NCBI RefSeq assembly: GCF_002085925.2
Contig: NZ_CP053562.1
Location: 3,113,501 to 3,177,500, forward strand
DNA from: Thioclava electrotropha
GTDB lineage: Bacteria; Pseudomonadota; Alphaproteobacteria; Rhodobacterales; Rhodobacteraceae
Length of the DNA stretch: 64,000 nucleotides
Direction: 5' to 3'
A program made the translations under genes and the position numbers. The notes beneath the pieces were generated by a model that saw only the letters and a list, made by a program, of their open reading frames with translations, did not search any database and had not been told where the DNA came from. Positions 34,865 through 43,569 of this stretch are shown piece after piece (position 1 is the first letter of the stretch; each line of letters starts with the position of its first letter).

Positions 34865-36595
34865 TTATTCATTCCAGCTTTTCACAAGCTCATCGTAGTC
34901 GACCGTAACCGGCTTTTCGCGCTCGTTGTCCAGCTTCAGCTTGGGCGATTGCGAGCCATTGTCGACCGAATACTTATGCCACCATTCGAGATCGTGCTTA
35001 TCGGCCATCTTCGGTCCCTTGTCGCCCTGGACACCCGCACGCTCAAGACGTTCAAGCACCTTTTCCTGGGCTTGGCAGAGCGAATCCATGGCTTCCTGCA
35101 CGGTTTTCGCACCCGACGACGCATCCCCGATATTCTGCCACCACAGCTGAGCCAGCTTTGGGTAGTCCGGCACGTTGGTCCCCGTCGGAGTCCACTGAAC
35201 GCGCGCGGGCGAACGGTAGAATTCGATCAGGCCACCCAGATCGGGCGCGCGCTTGGTGAAGCTCTTGTCCTGAATCGTGCTTTCACGAATGAAGGTCAGA
35301 CCCACTTGGCTTTTCTTCACGTCGACCAGCTTCGAGGTTACGAACTGGGCATAGAGCCACGCGGCTTGCGCACGCTTGAGCGGGGTCGATTTCATCAGGG
35401 TCCAGGAGCCCACGTCCTGGTAGCCGAGCTTCATGCCCTTCTCCCAGTAAGCGCCATGCGGCGACGGCGCCATACGCCATTTCGGCGTGCCGTCATCGTT
35501 CACCACGGGCAGCCCCTTCTTCACCATGTCGGCGGTGAAGGCGGTATACCAGAATGCCTGCTGGGCAACCTCGCCCTGCGCCGGAACCGGTCCAGCCTCG
35601 GAGAAGGTCATGCCTTCGGCAGACGGCGGAGCATAGTTCTTCAGCCAATCGATATACTTCTGCACCGCATAGACCGCTGCAGGCCCGTTGGTCGCACCAC
35701 CGCGATCGACGCAGGAGCCAACCGGCTGATCCTTGTCGTTGACCCGGATACCCCATTCGTCGACCGGCTTGCCGTTCGGCAGACCCTTGTCGCCTTCGCC
35801 CGCCATCGACAGCCAGGCATCGGTGAAGCGCCAGCCAAGCGACGGATCCTTTTTGCCATAGTCCATGTTGCCATAGACCTTCTTCGGACCGCCGATATAG
35901 GACATGTCGCGCCCGGTGAAAAACTTGGCGATGTCTTCATAGGCGGACCAGTTCACCGGCACGCCAAGATCATAGCCGAATTCCTTTTTGAAGTCGGCTT
36001 TGGTCTTCGGATCATTGAACCAATCATAGCGGAACCAGTAGAGGTTCGCGAATTGCTGATCGGGAAGCTGATAGAGCTTGCCGTCCGGCGCGGTGGTGAA
36101 GCTGAGCCCGATGAAATCGTTCAAATCGAAGTAGGGATCGGTGACGGCTTTGCCATCACCCTTCATCCAATCTGTCAGATTGCGGACCTGACCGTAGCGC
36201 CAATGCGTCCCGATGAAATCAGAGTCGTTGACATATGCATCGTAGATGTTCTCGCCCGTCTGCATCTGGGTCTGGATCTTTTCGACCACATCCCCTTCCT
36301 GGATCACGTCATGGATCACCTTGATACCGGTGATCTTCTCGAACCATGGCGCAAGCGTCTTGGACTCATAAGCATGGGTCGTGAGCGATTCCGAGACCAC
36401 ATGGATCTCCATGCCCTGGTAAGGCTTCGCGGCATCGACGAACCATTGGAGTTCTTTCTCAGCATCGGCTCGCGACAGCGTCGTCATGTCGCCGATTTCC
36501 TGATCAAGGAACTGTTTGCCGGCCTCCATGTCGGCGAAAGCTGGCGATGCAGCTATCAATGCGATAGCCATCGCGGTGGTTAAACGCAGTCTCAT
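34865..36595 (-). CDS. glpV: Glycerol ABC transporter solute-binding protein
   Basis: A 576-residue periplasmic binding protein, long for the MalE group but normal for GlpV of the rhizobial glpSTPQUV glycerol system. The signal peptide is MRLRLTTAMAIALIAASPAF-A. The mature protein has KPYQGMEIHVVSESLTTHAY, IQTQMQTGENIYDAYVNDSD and the late block 'EKVLERLERAGVQGDKGPKM'. It delivers glycerol to GlpP/GlpQ. A GGGAGGAG ribosome site is present, and the gene is 39 bp from the upstream glpU. Confidence 0.9.
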   Translation of the reverse strand: MRLRLTTAMAIALIAASPAFADMEAGKQFLDQEIGDMTTLSRADAEKELQWFVDAAKPYQGMEIHVVSESLTTHAYESKTLAPWFEKITGIKVIHDVIQEGDVVEKIQTQMQTGENIYDAYVNDSDFIGTHWRYGQVRNLTDWMKGDGKAVTDPYFDLNDFIGLSFTTAPDGKLYQLPDQQFANLYWFRYDWFNDPKTKADFKKEFGYDLGVPVNWSAYEDIAKFFTGRDMSYIGGPKKVYGNMDYGKKDPSLGWRFTDAWLSMAGEGDKGLPNGKPVDEWGIRVNDKDQPVGSCVDRGGATNGPAAVYAVQKYIDWLKNYAPPSAEGMTFSEAGPVPAQGEVAQQAFWYTAFTADMVKKGLPVVNDDGTPKWRMAPSPHGAYWEKGMKLGYQDVGSWTLMKSTPLKRAQAAWLYAQFVTSKLVDVKKSQVGLTFIRESTIQDKSFTKRAPDLGGLIEFYRSPARVQWTPTGTNVPDYPKLAQLWWQNIGDASSGAKTVQEAMDSLCQAQEKVLERLERAGVQGDKGPKMADKHDLEWWHKYSVDNGSQSPKLKLDNEREKPVTVDYDELVKSWNE

Positions 36596-36634
36596 AGTTT
36601 CTCCTCCCTGAGTAGTTGCGTGGTTAAATTCCCA

Positions 36635-36907
36635 TTAAACCCAGCGGAACACGGCCACTGCCCAGACCAGGCCGAGGATCAGCCCGCCCCAGACCGGCAC
36701 TCCCGCCGTGCCCAGCCAGATCAAATTGATGAACGCCGCCCCGAGCAGGCTGATGAACAGCCGATCGCCCCGGGTGGTCTCAATACGAAGAATGCCGATA
36801 CGGGGCGTCTCCGGGCGCTTGATGCCGATCACCGTGAAGATCACCAGCAACAGCGCGATCACTACGAAGAACAATGCAGTCGGCCATGTCCATGCCATCC
36901 AGCTCAT
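36635..36907 (-). CDS. glpU: Small membrane protein of the glycerol ABC system (DUF2160)
   Basis: A 90-residue protein with three hydrophobic segments and the conserved middle KRPETPRIGILRIETTRGDR, which I recognise as DUF2160. In rhizobial glycerol ABC operons this gene sits between the permeases and the binding protein, as here, and its exact role is unknown. The start is supported by GGAGGT and by 12-bp spacing from glpQ. Confidence 0.85.
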   Translation of the reverse strand: MSWMAWTWPTALFFVVIALLLVIFTVIGIKRPETPRIGILRIETTRGDRLFISLLGAAFINLIWLGTAGVPVWGGLILGLVWAVAVFRWV

Positions 36908-36919
36908 AGTGCTACCTCC

Positions 36920-37726
36920 TCAGACGCGGCCCAGGGCAAAGCCCTTGGCGATGTAGTTGCGCACGAAATAGATCACGAGCGCCCCGGGAATGATGGTGAG
37001 AACCCCAGCAGCTGCGAGCAGCCCCCAATCCACCCCTGAAGCGGAGACGGTCCGGGTCATAGTCGCCCCGATCGGCTTGGCATCGACCGAGGTCAGCGTG
37101 CGCGACAGCAGAAGCTCGACCCAGGAGAACATGAAGCAGAAGAAGGCCGCGACCCCGATGCCGGATGCGATAAGCGGCATGAAGATCTTGATGAAGAAGC
37201 GGCCGAAGGAATAGCCGTCGATATAGGCGGTTTCATCGATCTCCTTGGGAACCCCGCGCATGAACCCTTCAAGGATCCAGACTGCGAGCGGCACGTTGAA
37301 AAGCGTATGTGCGAGCGCGACGGCGATATGCGTGTCGAATAGCCCGATCGAAGAATAGAGCTGAAAGAACGGCAGGGCGAAAACCGCGGGCGGCGCCATC
37401 CGGTTCGTCAGCAACCAGAAGAACAGGTGTTTGTCGCCCATGAAGTTGTAGCGCGAGAACGCGTAGGCAGCAGGCAGCGCGACGGTGATCGAAATCACCG
37501 TGTTCTGGACCACGTAGATGAGCGAATTGACGTAGCCCATGTACCAGCTCGGATCGGTGAAGATCTTGACGTAGTTTTCGAAAGTCAGATCGTGCGGCCA
37601 GAGCGAAAAGCTCGACAGGATCTCCTCGTTGGTCTTCAGGCTCATGTTCAGAAGCCAGTAGATTGGGATCATCAGGAACAGCAGGTAAAGCGCCATGACG
37701 ATCGGTTGTGATTTCAGTCGCATCAC
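36920..37726 (-). CDS. glpQ: Glycerol ABC transporter permease (MalG type)
   Basis: A 268-residue inner-membrane permease with six membrane segments. The EAA coupling loop is VPKEIDETAYIDGYSFGRFF. It pairs with GlpP to form the channel. The ATG overlaps the glpP stop by 4 bp. The closest relative in this window is the protein at 31311. Confidence 0.93.
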   Translation of the reverse strand: MMRLKSQPIVMALYLLFLMIPIYWLLNMSLKTNEEILSSFSLWPHDLTFENYVKIFTDPSWYMGYVNSLIYVVQNTVISITVALPAAYAFSRYNFMGDKHLFFWLLTNRMAPPAVFALPFFQLYSSIGLFDTHIAVALAHTLFNVPLAVWILEGFMRGVPKEIDETAYIDGYSFGRFFIKIFMPLIASGIGVAAFFCFMFSWVELLLSRTLTSVDAKPIGATMTRTVSASGVDWGLLAAAGVLTIIPGALVIYFVRNYIAKGFALGRV

Positions 37727-38595
37727 TTGCCCTCCGACTTCTCGATATTGGTCATCACCGTGTAGAAGGCCCAGCTCACCAGCAGGATCACGAGGAAATA
37801 CATCAGCGAGTAGGCCGCAGCGGGACCGAGGTCGAACTGCCCCAGCGCCATCTTCACAAGATCGATCGACAGGAAGGTGGTGGAGTTGCCAGGTCCGCCG
37901 CCGGTGACGACGAAGGGTTCGGTGTAGATCTTAAAACTATCCATGAAGCGCAGCAAAATCGCGATGGTCAGCACGCCCTGCATCTTCGGAAGCTCGATAT
38001 AGCGGAAGATTTTCCAGCGGCTCGCCTGATCGATCTTGGCTGCCTGGTAATAGGCGTCGGGAATGGATTGCAGCCCCGCATAGGCCAGAAGCGCGACCAG
38101 CGAAGTCCAGTGCCAGACATCCATCACGACGATGGTGATCCAGGCATCGCGGACATTGGCGGTGTAGTTGTAGTCGATCCCCAGCGCGTCGAGCGAATAG
38201 CCCAGAAGACCGATATCCACGCGCCCGAAGATTTGCCAGATCGTACCGACCACGTTGAACGGGATCAGCAGAGGCAGTGCCATCGTCACCAGACAGAACG
38301 AGGCCCAGGCGCCACGCTTGGGCATGTTGAGCGCAACGAAAACCCCGAGCGGCACCTCGATCGCGAGGATGATCGCCGAGAACATCGTCTGCCGCCCGAG
38401 CGCGTTCCACATGCGATCCGAATGCAGCATCTCATCGAACCATTCGAGCCCGGCCCAGAAGAAGACGTTGTTTCCGAACGTGTCCTGAACCGAATAATTC
38501 ACCACTGTCATCAGTGGGATCACCGCCGAGAAGGCGACCAGCAACAGGACTGGCAGAACCAGCCACCAAGCGCGGTTATTCTGTGTCTTTTCCAT
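37723..38595 (-). CDS. glpP: Glycerol ABC transporter permease (MalF type)
   Basis: A 290-residue permease with six membrane segments. The EAA loop is YQAAKIDQASRWKIFRYIE. The start at 38595 overlaps the glpT stop by one base (TGATG), which fixes the reading. It is paralogous to the permease at 30439 over its whole length. Confidence 0.93.
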   Translation of the reverse strand: MEKTQNNRAWWLVLPVLLLVAFSAVIPLMTVVNYSVQDTFGNNVFFWAGLEWFDEMLHSDRMWNALGRQTMFSAIILAIEVPLGVFVALNMPKRGAWASFCLVTMALPLLIPFNVVGTIWQIFGRVDIGLLGYSLDALGIDYNYTANVRDAWITIVVMDVWHWTSLVALLAYAGLQSIPDAYYQAAKIDQASRWKIFRYIELPKMQGVLTIAILLRFMDSFKIYTEPFVVTGGGPGNSTTFLSIDLVKMALGQFDLGPAAAYSLMYFLVILLVSWAFYTVMTNIEKSEGK

Positions 38596-39686
38596 CAGCT
38601 TGCCTCCCCGATCGGTGCGACGCGCCAATTGTCGGCGTAAATGTTGATCTGTTCAGGTGCGAGGATCAGCCGGTTCGAATCTGCGGGCACAGGCGCGCCC
38701 TCCGGCACGGAGATGTTCAGCTCTGTCCCGCCAGCCCGGGCCCGGACGATCCGGTGGCGCCCGACATCTTCGACGCGCTCGATCTGAACAGGCAGGCCAT
38801 CGCCTACATCGGAGAGCGCACAGAATTCCGGACGGATGCCAAGCTGGACGCGACCTTCCAATGGCCCATTCGAATAGGCCGCGCCCAGCGGGATCTCGTA
38901 GCCGTCAATGACGGCCCGCGACCCCGATACCTTGGCCTCGAGGAAATTCATCCCTGGAGAGCCAATGAAGTAGCCCACGAATGTATGCGCGGGCCGTTCG
39001 AACAGTTCTTTCGGCGTTCCCATCTGCACGACCCGGCCTTCGGACATCACCACCACCTTATCGGCGAAGGTCAGCGCCTCTGTCTGGTCATGGGTGACGT
39101 AGATCATCGTGTGCCCGAACTCGCGATGCAGCGCTTTCAGCTGCGTGCGCAGTTCGAACTTCATATGCGGGTCGATAACGGTCAGCGGCTCGTCAAAGAG
39201 GATAGCATTGACGTCCTCACGCACCATGCCGCGCCCGAGGCTGATCTTCTGCTTGGCGTCCGCAGTCAGGCCGCGTGCCTTACGCGAAAGCACATCCTCC
39301 ATCCCGATCATCGCGGCAATCTGGTCGACCCGCGCCTTGATGTAATCGGCTCTCATGCCGCGATTTTTCAGCGGGAAGGCAAGATTGTCGCGCACTGTCA
39401 TCGTGTCGTACACGACGGGAAACTGGAACACCTGCGCGATATTTCGCTCCGCCGTCGCTGCGTGGGTGACGTCCTTTCCGTCGAAAAGGATCCGACCCTG
39501 CGAAGGTTGCAGCAGTCCCGAGATGATGTTGAGAAGTGTCGATTTTCCGCAGCCCGAGGATCCCAGAAGCGCATAGGCGCCGCCGTCGTCCCAGATATGA
39601 TCGAAGGGTTTGAGCGCCCAGTCATCCTCCGAACTCGGATCGGGCAGATAACTATGCGCGAGATTGTTCAAAGTGATTTGTGCCAT
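38595..39686 (-). CDS. glpT: Glycerol ABC transporter ATPase GlpT
   Basis: A 363-residue nucleotide-binding subunit. Walker A is LGSSGCGKSTLLN and Walker B is AILFDEPLTVID. The usual LSGGQ signature is replaced by LTADAKQKISLGR, an atypical version that is probably normal for this partner subunit. The C-terminal 120 residues form the OB-type regulatory domain of MalK-like ATPases. It works as a heterodimer with GlpS. The start at 39686 is set by GGGGAAG. Confidence 0.92.
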   Translation of the reverse strand: MAQITLNNLAHSYLPDPSSEDDWALKPFDHIWDDGGAYALLGSSGCGKSTLLNIISGLLQPSQGRILFDGKDVTHAATAERNIAQVFQFPVVYDTMTVRDNLAFPLKNRGMRADYIKARVDQIAAMIGMEDVLSRKARGLTADAKQKISLGRGMVREDVNAILFDEPLTVIDPHMKFELRTQLKALHREFGHTMIYVTHDQTEALTFADKVVVMSEGRVVQMGTPKELFERPAHTFVGYFIGSPGMNFLEAKVSGSRAVIDGYEIPLGAAYSNGPLEGRVQLGIRPEFCALSDVGDGLPVQIERVEDVGRHRIVRARAGGTELNISVPEGAPVPADSNRLILAPEQINIYADNWRVAPIGEAS

Positions 39687-39697
39687 TGTCTTCCCCC

Positions 39698-40792
39698 TCA
39701 AGCCGCCTGCGCATATGCGGCCGGAACCGCCAGAGATCCGTCCTCGGAGAACAGGTAAATCCGATCGGTATCTACCGCGATCACCACTTCGTCGCCCGTG
39801 CCGAGGTCATAGACGCCAGGGATCAAGGCGACCCAGGACTGGTCGCCGTGACGCAGATGCAGATAAGTCTCCGATCCCGTCACCTCGGTGCCGGTCAGCT
39901 GGCAGCGGAATTCGAGCGCGTTACCATCGCCTCCCTCGCGCGCCAGGTGGACGTGATTGGGCCGGAAGCCGGCGATGTAGCGCCCTGCCTCGAGCTGCGC
40001 GAAACCGCCGTCGGCCGGCCAGCGCGCCTCTCCGCCGAAAACGAGACGGTGACCGTCGCGCGCGACGTCGACGAAATTCATCGGCGGATCCGAGAAGACC
40101 CGCGCCGTAATCTGGTCGCGCGGCTGGCGGTAGACCTCGGCGGTCGGGCCGAACTGCGTGATCCGCCCCTCCCAGAGCGTCGCGGTATTGCCACCGAGCA
40201 GCAGTGCCTCTTCCGGCTCGGTCGTGGCGTAGACGAAGATCGCGCCGGAAGCTTCAAAGATTTTCGGAATTTCGACACGCAACTCCTCGCGGAGCTTGTA
40301 GTCGAGATTGGCCAGCGGTTCGTCGAGCAGCACGAGCCCCGCGCCTTTTACGAGCGCCCGCGCCAGCGCGCAGCGTTGCTGCTGGCCGCCCGACAGCTCC
40401 AGCGGTTTGCGCTCGAGCATCGGCGTCAGCTTCATCATCTCGGCGGTCTCGCGCACGCGCCGGTCGATCTCGGAGGCCTCGCACTTCTGTAACCGCAGCG
40501 GCGAGGCGATGTTGTCGTAGACGCTCATCGCCGGATAGTTGATGAACTGCTGATAGACCATCGCCACCTTGCGGTCCTGCACCCGCGCGCCGGTGACGTC
40601 CTCGCCTTCCCAGAAGACCCGGCCTGCGCTCGGCTCGTCCAGCCCCGCCATAAGCCGCATCAGCGACGTCTTACCCGCCAGCGTCGGCCCGAGAAGCACG
40701 TTCATCGTGCCTTTCTGCAAGACGAGGTCAGTCGGATGAATGTGAATCCGCCCATCGACTACTCGCTCGACGCCTTTCAACTCCAGTGTCAT
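39698..40792 (-). CDS. glpS: Glycerol ABC transporter ATPase GlpS
   Basis: A 364-residue nucleotide-binding subunit. Walker A is LLGPTLAGKTSLMRLMAG (threonine-rich variant), the signature is intact (ELSGGQQQRCALARAL) and Walker B is LVLLDEPLANLDYKL. A MalK-like OB regulatory domain follows. It starts 10 bp after the glpD stop, and its ribosome site lies within the glpD end. Confidence 0.93.
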   Translation of the reverse strand: MTLELKGVERVVDGRIHIHPTDLVLQKGTMNVLLGPTLAGKTSLMRLMAGLDEPSAGRVFWEGEDVTGARVQDRKVAMVYQQFINYPAMSVYDNIASPLRLQKCEASEIDRRVRETAEMMKLTPMLERKPLELSGGQQQRCALARALVKGAGLVLLDEPLANLDYKLREELRVEIPKIFEASGAIFVYATTEPEEALLLGGNTATLWEGRITQFGPTAEVYRQPRDQITARVFSDPPMNFVDVARDGHRLVFGGEARWPADGGFAQLEAGRYIAGFRPNHVHLAREGGDGNALEFRCQLTGTEVTGSETYLHLRHGDQSWVALIPGVYDLGTGDEVVIAVDTDRIYLFSEDGSLAVPAAYAQAA

Positions 40793-40802
40793 GCCTGCCC
40801 CC

Positions 40803-42401
40803 TCATTCCGCTACCCGCGCCTGCGGATCCGCGAGACGTGTCTTCATGTATTCGGCCAATTTTTCGATCTCGGATGCGCTCAGACGGAGCCCGAGCTTGG
40901 TTCGGCGCCAGACGATATCTTCAGCCGTCTGCGCCCATTCCTTCTTCATCAGCCAATTGACCTCGGAGGCACGGAGCGTCGCGCCAAAATCCTGTCCGAG
41001 ATCCTCCGCCGACTTTGCATTACCCAGAATTTCGCGCGCATCGAGCCCATAATGGCGCAGCATCCGCTCCGCCCATGCCGAATCCAGGAACGGGTACTCG
41101 CGCATGAGCTCGCCAAGAATTCGATCGGTCTCGGTCGGCGCGAACTCTCCGCCCGGCAAGGATGCGCGCGCAGTCCATTCGCTGCGCATATCTTGGAAAT
41201 AGGGTGCGAGCTTTGCCATCGCGCCTTCGGCCAAGCGGCGATAGGTCGTGATCTTTCCGCCGAACACATTGAGCAGCGGTAGCCCCGCCTGATCGTCCAG
41301 CGAAAGCACGTAGTCGCGCGTCGCCGCCGTCGCCGAAGACGCCCCGTCATTATAGAGCGGCCGCACGCCTGAATAGGTCCAGACGATGTCGTCCCGGGTT
41401 ACCGGCGTCTTGAAATAATTCGACACGAAGGCGCAGAGATAATCTTTCTCGGCGTCGGTGCAGACGGCTTCGCCCGGCGGCCCCTGATGATCCTGATCCG
41501 TGGTACCGATAAGCGTGAAATCCTGCTCGTAGGGGATCGCGAAACAAATCCGGCCATCCTCGCCCTGGAAGAAATAGCAGCGGTCATGGTCGTAGAGCTT
41601 GCGCGTGACGATGTGGCTTCCACGGACCAAGCGGATCGACTCCCGCGTGTTGATCCGCACCGTGTTGGTGATCACGTTCTCGACCCAGGGCCCCCCGGCA
41701 TTCACCAGCGCGCGGGCGTTGTGTTCGCGACGCCCTTCCCGGCCTTCGGTGGTGACATGCCAAACCTCGTCGCGCCGTTCGGCTGCGACGACCTTCGTAC
41801 GGGTCAGGATCGTGGCGCCGCGCGCCTCGGCATCCCGGGCGTTCAGGACGACCAGACGCGCATCCTGAACCCAGCAATCTGAATACTCGTAGGCAAGACG
41901 GAACCGCTCTTGCAGCGGTCGACCCGCCTCGTCATCGGAGAGGTCGAGAGTTTCTGTTCCGGGAAGTAGATTGCGTCCGCCAAGATGGTCGTAAAGAAAA
42001 AGGCCCAGCCGAATGAGCCAGGCCGGACGGCGCCCTTTCATCCAGGGCATGATCCGCGAGAGCAGACGCGACGTGGGCGTGTCGCTCTCGAAACGCATGT
42101 CGGCGCTATAGGGCAGCACGAAACGCATCGACCAGCTGATATGGGGCATGGCGTTCAGGAGTACTTCGCGTTCGCGCAACGCTTCGCGCACCAGCCTGAA
42201 TTCGAAAAACTCGAGATAGCGCAAGCCACCATGAAACAATTTGGTCGACGAAGACGAGGTCGCCTGCGCGAGATCGCCCATTTCGGCAAGCGTCACCGAT
42301 AGTCCGCGCCCCGCAGCGTCCCGGGCAATACCGCACCCGTTGATGCCGCCGCCGATCACGAAGAGATCGGTCACCCGGTCGTTATTTTCGAAAGCTGGCA
42401 C
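40803..42401 (-). CDS. glpD: Aerobic glycerol-3-phosphate dehydrogenase
   Basis: A 532-residue FAD-dependent, membrane-associated dehydrogenase that converts glycerol 3-phosphate to dihydroxyacetone phosphate and passes electrons to the quinone pool. The FAD motif is LFVIGGGINGCGIARDAAGR. Other blocks are SSSSTKLFHGGLRYLE, ALVNAGGPWVENV and FTLIGTTDQDHQG. It starts with GTG at 42401 behind a strong AAGGAGG. It is the first gene of the glp operon, divergent from glpR. GlpD first, together with the kinase last, covers the whole import-to-glycolysis route. Confidence 0.95.
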   Translation of the reverse strand: MPAFENNDRVTDLFVIGGGINGCGIARDAAGRGLSVTLAEMGDLAQATSSSSTKLFHGGLRYLEFFEFRLVREALREREVLLNAMPHISWSMRFVLPYSADMRFESDTPTSRLLSRIMPWMKGRRPAWLIRLGLFLYDHLGGRNLLPGTETLDLSDDEAGRPLQERFRLAYEYSDCWVQDARLVVLNARDAEARGATILTRTKVVAAERRDEVWHVTTEGREGRREHNARALVNAGGPWVENVITNTVRINTRESIRLVRGSHIVTRKLYDHDRCYFFQGEDGRICFAIPYEQDFTLIGTTDQDHQGPPGEAVCTDAEKDYLCAFVSNYFKTPVTRDDIVWTYSGVRPLYNDGASSATAATRDYVLSLDDQAGLPLLNVFGGKITTYRRLAEGAMAKLAPYFQDMRSEWTARASLPGGEFAPTETDRILGELMREYPFLDSAWAERMLRHYGLDAREILGNAKSAEDLGQDFGATLRASEVNWLMKKEWAQTAEDIVWRRTKLGLRLSASEIEKLAEYMKTRLADPQARVAE

Positions 42402-42603
42402 AGACGATCCTCCTTCGCTGCACCTACAAACGTGAGCGATTCGTTACTTTCTGTCAAAAGTTTTTTTCGTTTTTGATCGTTTTGTGGCGCTTTTCTGGAT
42501 TTTCGCGGGTAATAGCGCGATCCCGCAAATCGCGCGAAGCGCCCGGGCGACACGGGCGTGACACGGGCGTGAAGCTGTGGCAGGGGACTTCCAAGGAGGC
42601 CGC
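42402..42603. promoter_or_regulatory. glpD-glpR divergent control region
   Basis: About 200 bp hold both promoters. Two features are visible: the half-site-like pair TTCGTTTTTGATCGTTTTG (about 42467-42485, near the glpD side), and a perfect tandem repeat of GACACGGGCGT (about 42549-42570, near the glpR side). The first resembles DeoR-type TCGTTT operators. The assignment to GlpR is inference. Confidence 0.5.
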
Positions 42604-43374
42604 ATGGCGCTAAATTTTCGACAGAACGAGATCCTCGAAATTGCGCGCAGCGATGGGCGTGTCGTGGTCGAAACGCTGGCGAAGCATTTCAAAGTTTCGC
42701 TTCAAACCATCCGTCGTGATCTGTCGGAGCTGTCCGATGCAGGTCATCTCGACCGTGTGCATGGCGGCGCCGTGATCCGGAAAGGCGTCGTTAACTTCGA
42801 TTACGAAGAGCGACGCCGGATGGGAGCGGATGCGAAAGCGTCCATAGGACGCGCCTGCGCGATGGAAATCCCCGATAACAGCTCGATAATCCTTAATCTC
42901 GGCACCACGACCGAGGCTGTGGCGCGTGAACTCTGCCACCATTCGAACATCACCGTGGTCACCAATAACAGCAATGTCGCCAATACTTTGCTGGCAAACG
43001 AAAGTTGCGAAATCATGGTGGCGGGCGGCATTTTGCGTCGCTCGGATGGCGGTCTCGTCGGCGATCTCACCGCCGATTTCATGAGCCAGTTCAAAGTGGA
43101 TTTCGCGGTGATCGGTGTCTCGGCACTCGATGACGAGGGAGACCTACTTGACTACGATCTGGCAGAGGTCCGGGTCAGCCGGACCATCATCCGCCAAGCG
43201 CGCAAGGTCTTCTTGGTCGCGGACAGTTCGAAACTAACGCGCTCCGCCCCGGTGCGGCTCGCCTCGCTCGAAGAGATCGACACGATCTTCATCGACGCGC
43301 CGCTCTCCGATGCGCTGACCAAACGCTGCGCGGAGTGGGGTACCAAGGTAGTCGTTGTCCCGGGGGCTCGCTGA
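42604..43374 (+). CDS. glpR: Glycerol operon repressor, DeoR family
   Basis: A 256-residue regulator. The N-terminal winged HTH is VVVETLAKHFKVSLQTIRRD, then LSELSDAGHLDRVHGGAVI. The C-terminal DeoR sensor domain (from about 75) has ILNLGTTTEAVARELCHH and the conserved late block VDFAVIGVSALDDEGDLLDY. It should bind glycerol 3-phosphate and repress glpD and the transporter genes. The start at 42604 is set by AAGGAGG. Confidence 0.93.
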   Translation: MALNFRQNEILEIARSDGRVVVETLAKHFKVSLQTIRRDLSELSDAGHLDRVHGGAVIRKGVVNFDYEERRRMGADAKASIGRACAMEIPDNSSIILNLGTTTEAVARELCHHSNITVVTNNSNVANTLLANESCEIMVAGGILRRSDGGLVGDLTADFMSQFKVDFAVIGVSALDDEGDLLDYDLAEVRVSRTIIRQARKVFLVADSSKLTRSAPVRLASLEEIDTIFIDAPLSDALTKRCAEWGTKVVVVPGAR

Positions 43375-43569
43375 AGGCTCGAGAAATCTTGCAAGGAGAA
43401 GAACGGCCAGCGGGCAGGAGCTTTAGATCTGGCGGAGGTCGGTGTCAGCGAAGCTTCATGGAAGCTGGCCAAGTAGCCTCGTAGATATTGAGCGCCGCTC
43501 GCCACACGCTCAAGCGAAGTGTGCCAAATTGCCCGGTAGAGCCGCTTATTGAACTGCTCACGCCTCCCC

